Source: Marinomonas aquimarina (GTDB taxonomy: Bacteria; Pseudomonadota; Gammaproteobacteria; Pseudomonadales; Marinomonadaceae). From it: a stretch of 64,000 nt of DNA. The translations under genes were made by a program, and so were the position numbers. Under the pieces are notes generated by a model. That model searched no databases. It worked only from the letters and a program-made list of their open reading frames with translations, and was not told the origin of the DNA. Each line of letters starts with the position of its first letter. Within the stretch, counting starts at the first letter, position 1. This document shows positions 63,281-64,000 of the stretch, piece after piece. The stretch is taken from positions 62,001 through 126,000 of the forward strand of contig NZ_FLOC01000006.1 in assembly GCF_900089755.1 (NCBI RefSeq), in the 5' to 3' direction.

Positions 63281-63715
63281 ATGGCTAAAAAAGTCCAAGC
63301 TTACATCAAGCTACAAGTTAAAGCGGGTCAAGCGAACCCAAGTCCACCAGTTGGTCCAGCTCTTGGTCAACACGGTGTGAACATCATGGAATTCTGTAAA
63401 GCGTTCAACGCCAAAACTCAAGGCGTAGAACCAGGTCTTCCAACACCAGTTATCATCACTGTATACAGTGACCGTAGCTTCACGTTCGAAACAAAATCTA
63501 CTCCGGCTTCAGTTCTTCTTAAGAAAGCTGCTGGCCTTAAGAGTGGTTCACCACGTCCAAACACTCAGAAAGTTGGTACAGTAACTCGTGCGCAACTAGA
63601 AGAGATCGTTAACGCTAAGCAGGCTGATTTGACTGCAGCGGATATGGATGCTGCCGTACGTACTATCGCAGGTAGTGCACGTGCAATGGGTCTAGATGTT
63701 GAGGGTGTGAACTAA
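63281..63715 (+). CDS. rplK: 50S ribosomal protein L11
   Basis: A 144-residue L11, full length: [23 protein letters not shown] and the RNA-binding C-terminal half ending [17 protein letters not shown]. It is part of the GTPase-associated centre. First gene of the rplKAJL operon, with a one-base stop/start overlap (TAATG) to rplA, whose product L1 is the usual repressor of this mRNA. Confidence 0.98.
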   Translation: MAKKVQAYIKLQVKAGQANPSPPVGPALGQHGVNIMEFCKAFNAKTQGVEPGLPTPVIITVYSDRSFTFETKSTPASVLLKKAAGLKSGSPRPNTQKVGTVTRAQLEEIVNAKQADLTAADMDAAVRTIAGSARAMGLDVEGVN

Positions 63716-64000
63716 TGGCTAAGCTAACTAAACGCGCTCGCTTGATCGCTGAAAAAGTAGACGCAGCAAAACTTTACTCTGTAGAAGAAGCAGTAGCTCT
63801 TCTTTCTGAACTTTCTACTGTTAAGTTCAAAGAGTCTGTAGACGTATCTGTTAACCTAGGCGTTGACCCACGTAAATCTGATCAGGTTGTTCGTGGCTCT
63901 ACAGTGCTTCCTAACGGTACAGGTAAAGACGTTCGCGTTGCTGTATTCGCACAAGGTGCAAACGCTGAAGCAGCTAAAGAAGCTGGTGCAGACGTTGTAG
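63715..64000 (+). CDS. rplA: 50S ribosomal protein L1, 3' end outside window
   Basis: The first 95 residues of L1 are visible: [16 protein letters not shown], then [22 protein letters not shown], then [20 protein letters not shown]. Family members have about 230 residues, so the frame runs past the edge. L1 binds 23S rRNA and, when free, the rplKA mRNA. Confidence 0.97.
   Translation, partial: MAKLTKRARLIAEKVDAAKLYSVEEAVALLSELSTVKFKESVDVSVNLGVDPRKSDQVVRGSTVLPNGTGKDVRVAVFAQGANAEAAKEAGADVV

Overview
The window reads as a chromosomal segment of a marine-type gammaproteobacterium, probably in or near the Oceanospirillales (Marinomonas-like). The basis is the order birA-coaX-SPOR protein, then tRNA genes, then secE-nusG-rplK-rplA, together with a cyo quinol oxidase operon, hpx-type purine genes and several c-di-GMP proteins. 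Genus cannot be fixed from sequence reading alone. It is mostly core genome, with one AT-rich accessory patch near 54-55.6 kb.

Layout. 1-7.4 kb: an EamA transporter cut by the window edge; a COG0523 metal-chaperone GTPase behind a small unknown gene and a Zur-type box; a YjdM protein; an ErcA-like alcohol dehydrogenase overlapping a PAS-GGDEF-EAL protein; and a ParE-type toxin-antitoxin pair. 7.4-13.3 kb: an arsenic region (arsJ, arsenate-linked GAPDH, a dual-specificity phosphatase, acr3, arsR, a redox thioredoxin-like protein and an ArsP-like permease), all on the minus strand. 13.3-18.2 kb: LysR regulator, old yellow enzyme, small exporters and unknown membrane proteins. 18.2-23.2 kb: a four-gene Opp/Nik-type ABC importer behind a Zur-type box, with a second, perfect Zur-type palindrome at its 3' side in front of a short structured, terminator-ended, non-coding stretch. 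23.5-28.9 kb: cyoABCDE. 29-37 kb: allantoinase puuE, a THI5-GGDEF-EAL receptor and mixed small genes. 37-43 kb: a PIG-L hydrolase divergent from folE2 and a dihydroorotase-like gene, with another Zur-type box between them; then a nitronate monooxygenase and a 7TMR-DISM diguanylate cyclase. 43-52.7 kb: urate and allantoin catabolism. 52.7-54 kb: tandem and dispersed palindromic repeats around a UPF0158 gene. 54.1-55.6 kb: an AT-rich gene with a HEPN RNxxxH motif. 55.9-64 kb: opgG, hydrolase, birA, coaX, SPOR protein, four tRNAs, secE, nusG, rplK and the start of rplA.

How the genes work together. Four Zur-type palindromes tie the COG0523 GTPase, the ABC importer, folE2 (the zinc-independent GTP cyclohydrolase) and the dihydroorotase-like paralogue into a likely zinc-starvation response. 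The purine genes give an almost complete route urate -> 5-hydroxyisourate -> OHCU -> allantoin -> allantoate -> ureidoglycine -> oxalurate/oxamate. Two copies of a GAAAC-N4-GTTTC palindrome suggest a shared regulator. The arsenic genes would make 1-arseno-3-phosphoglycerate and export it, and would also export arsenite, although no classical arsC is present.

The most unusual signals are the Zur-flanked structured RNA candidate, a family of elements with two GGA-loop hairpins inside a closing stem, a separate palindromic repeat family partly built into a 262-bp tandem array, and the HEPN gene beside those repeats.
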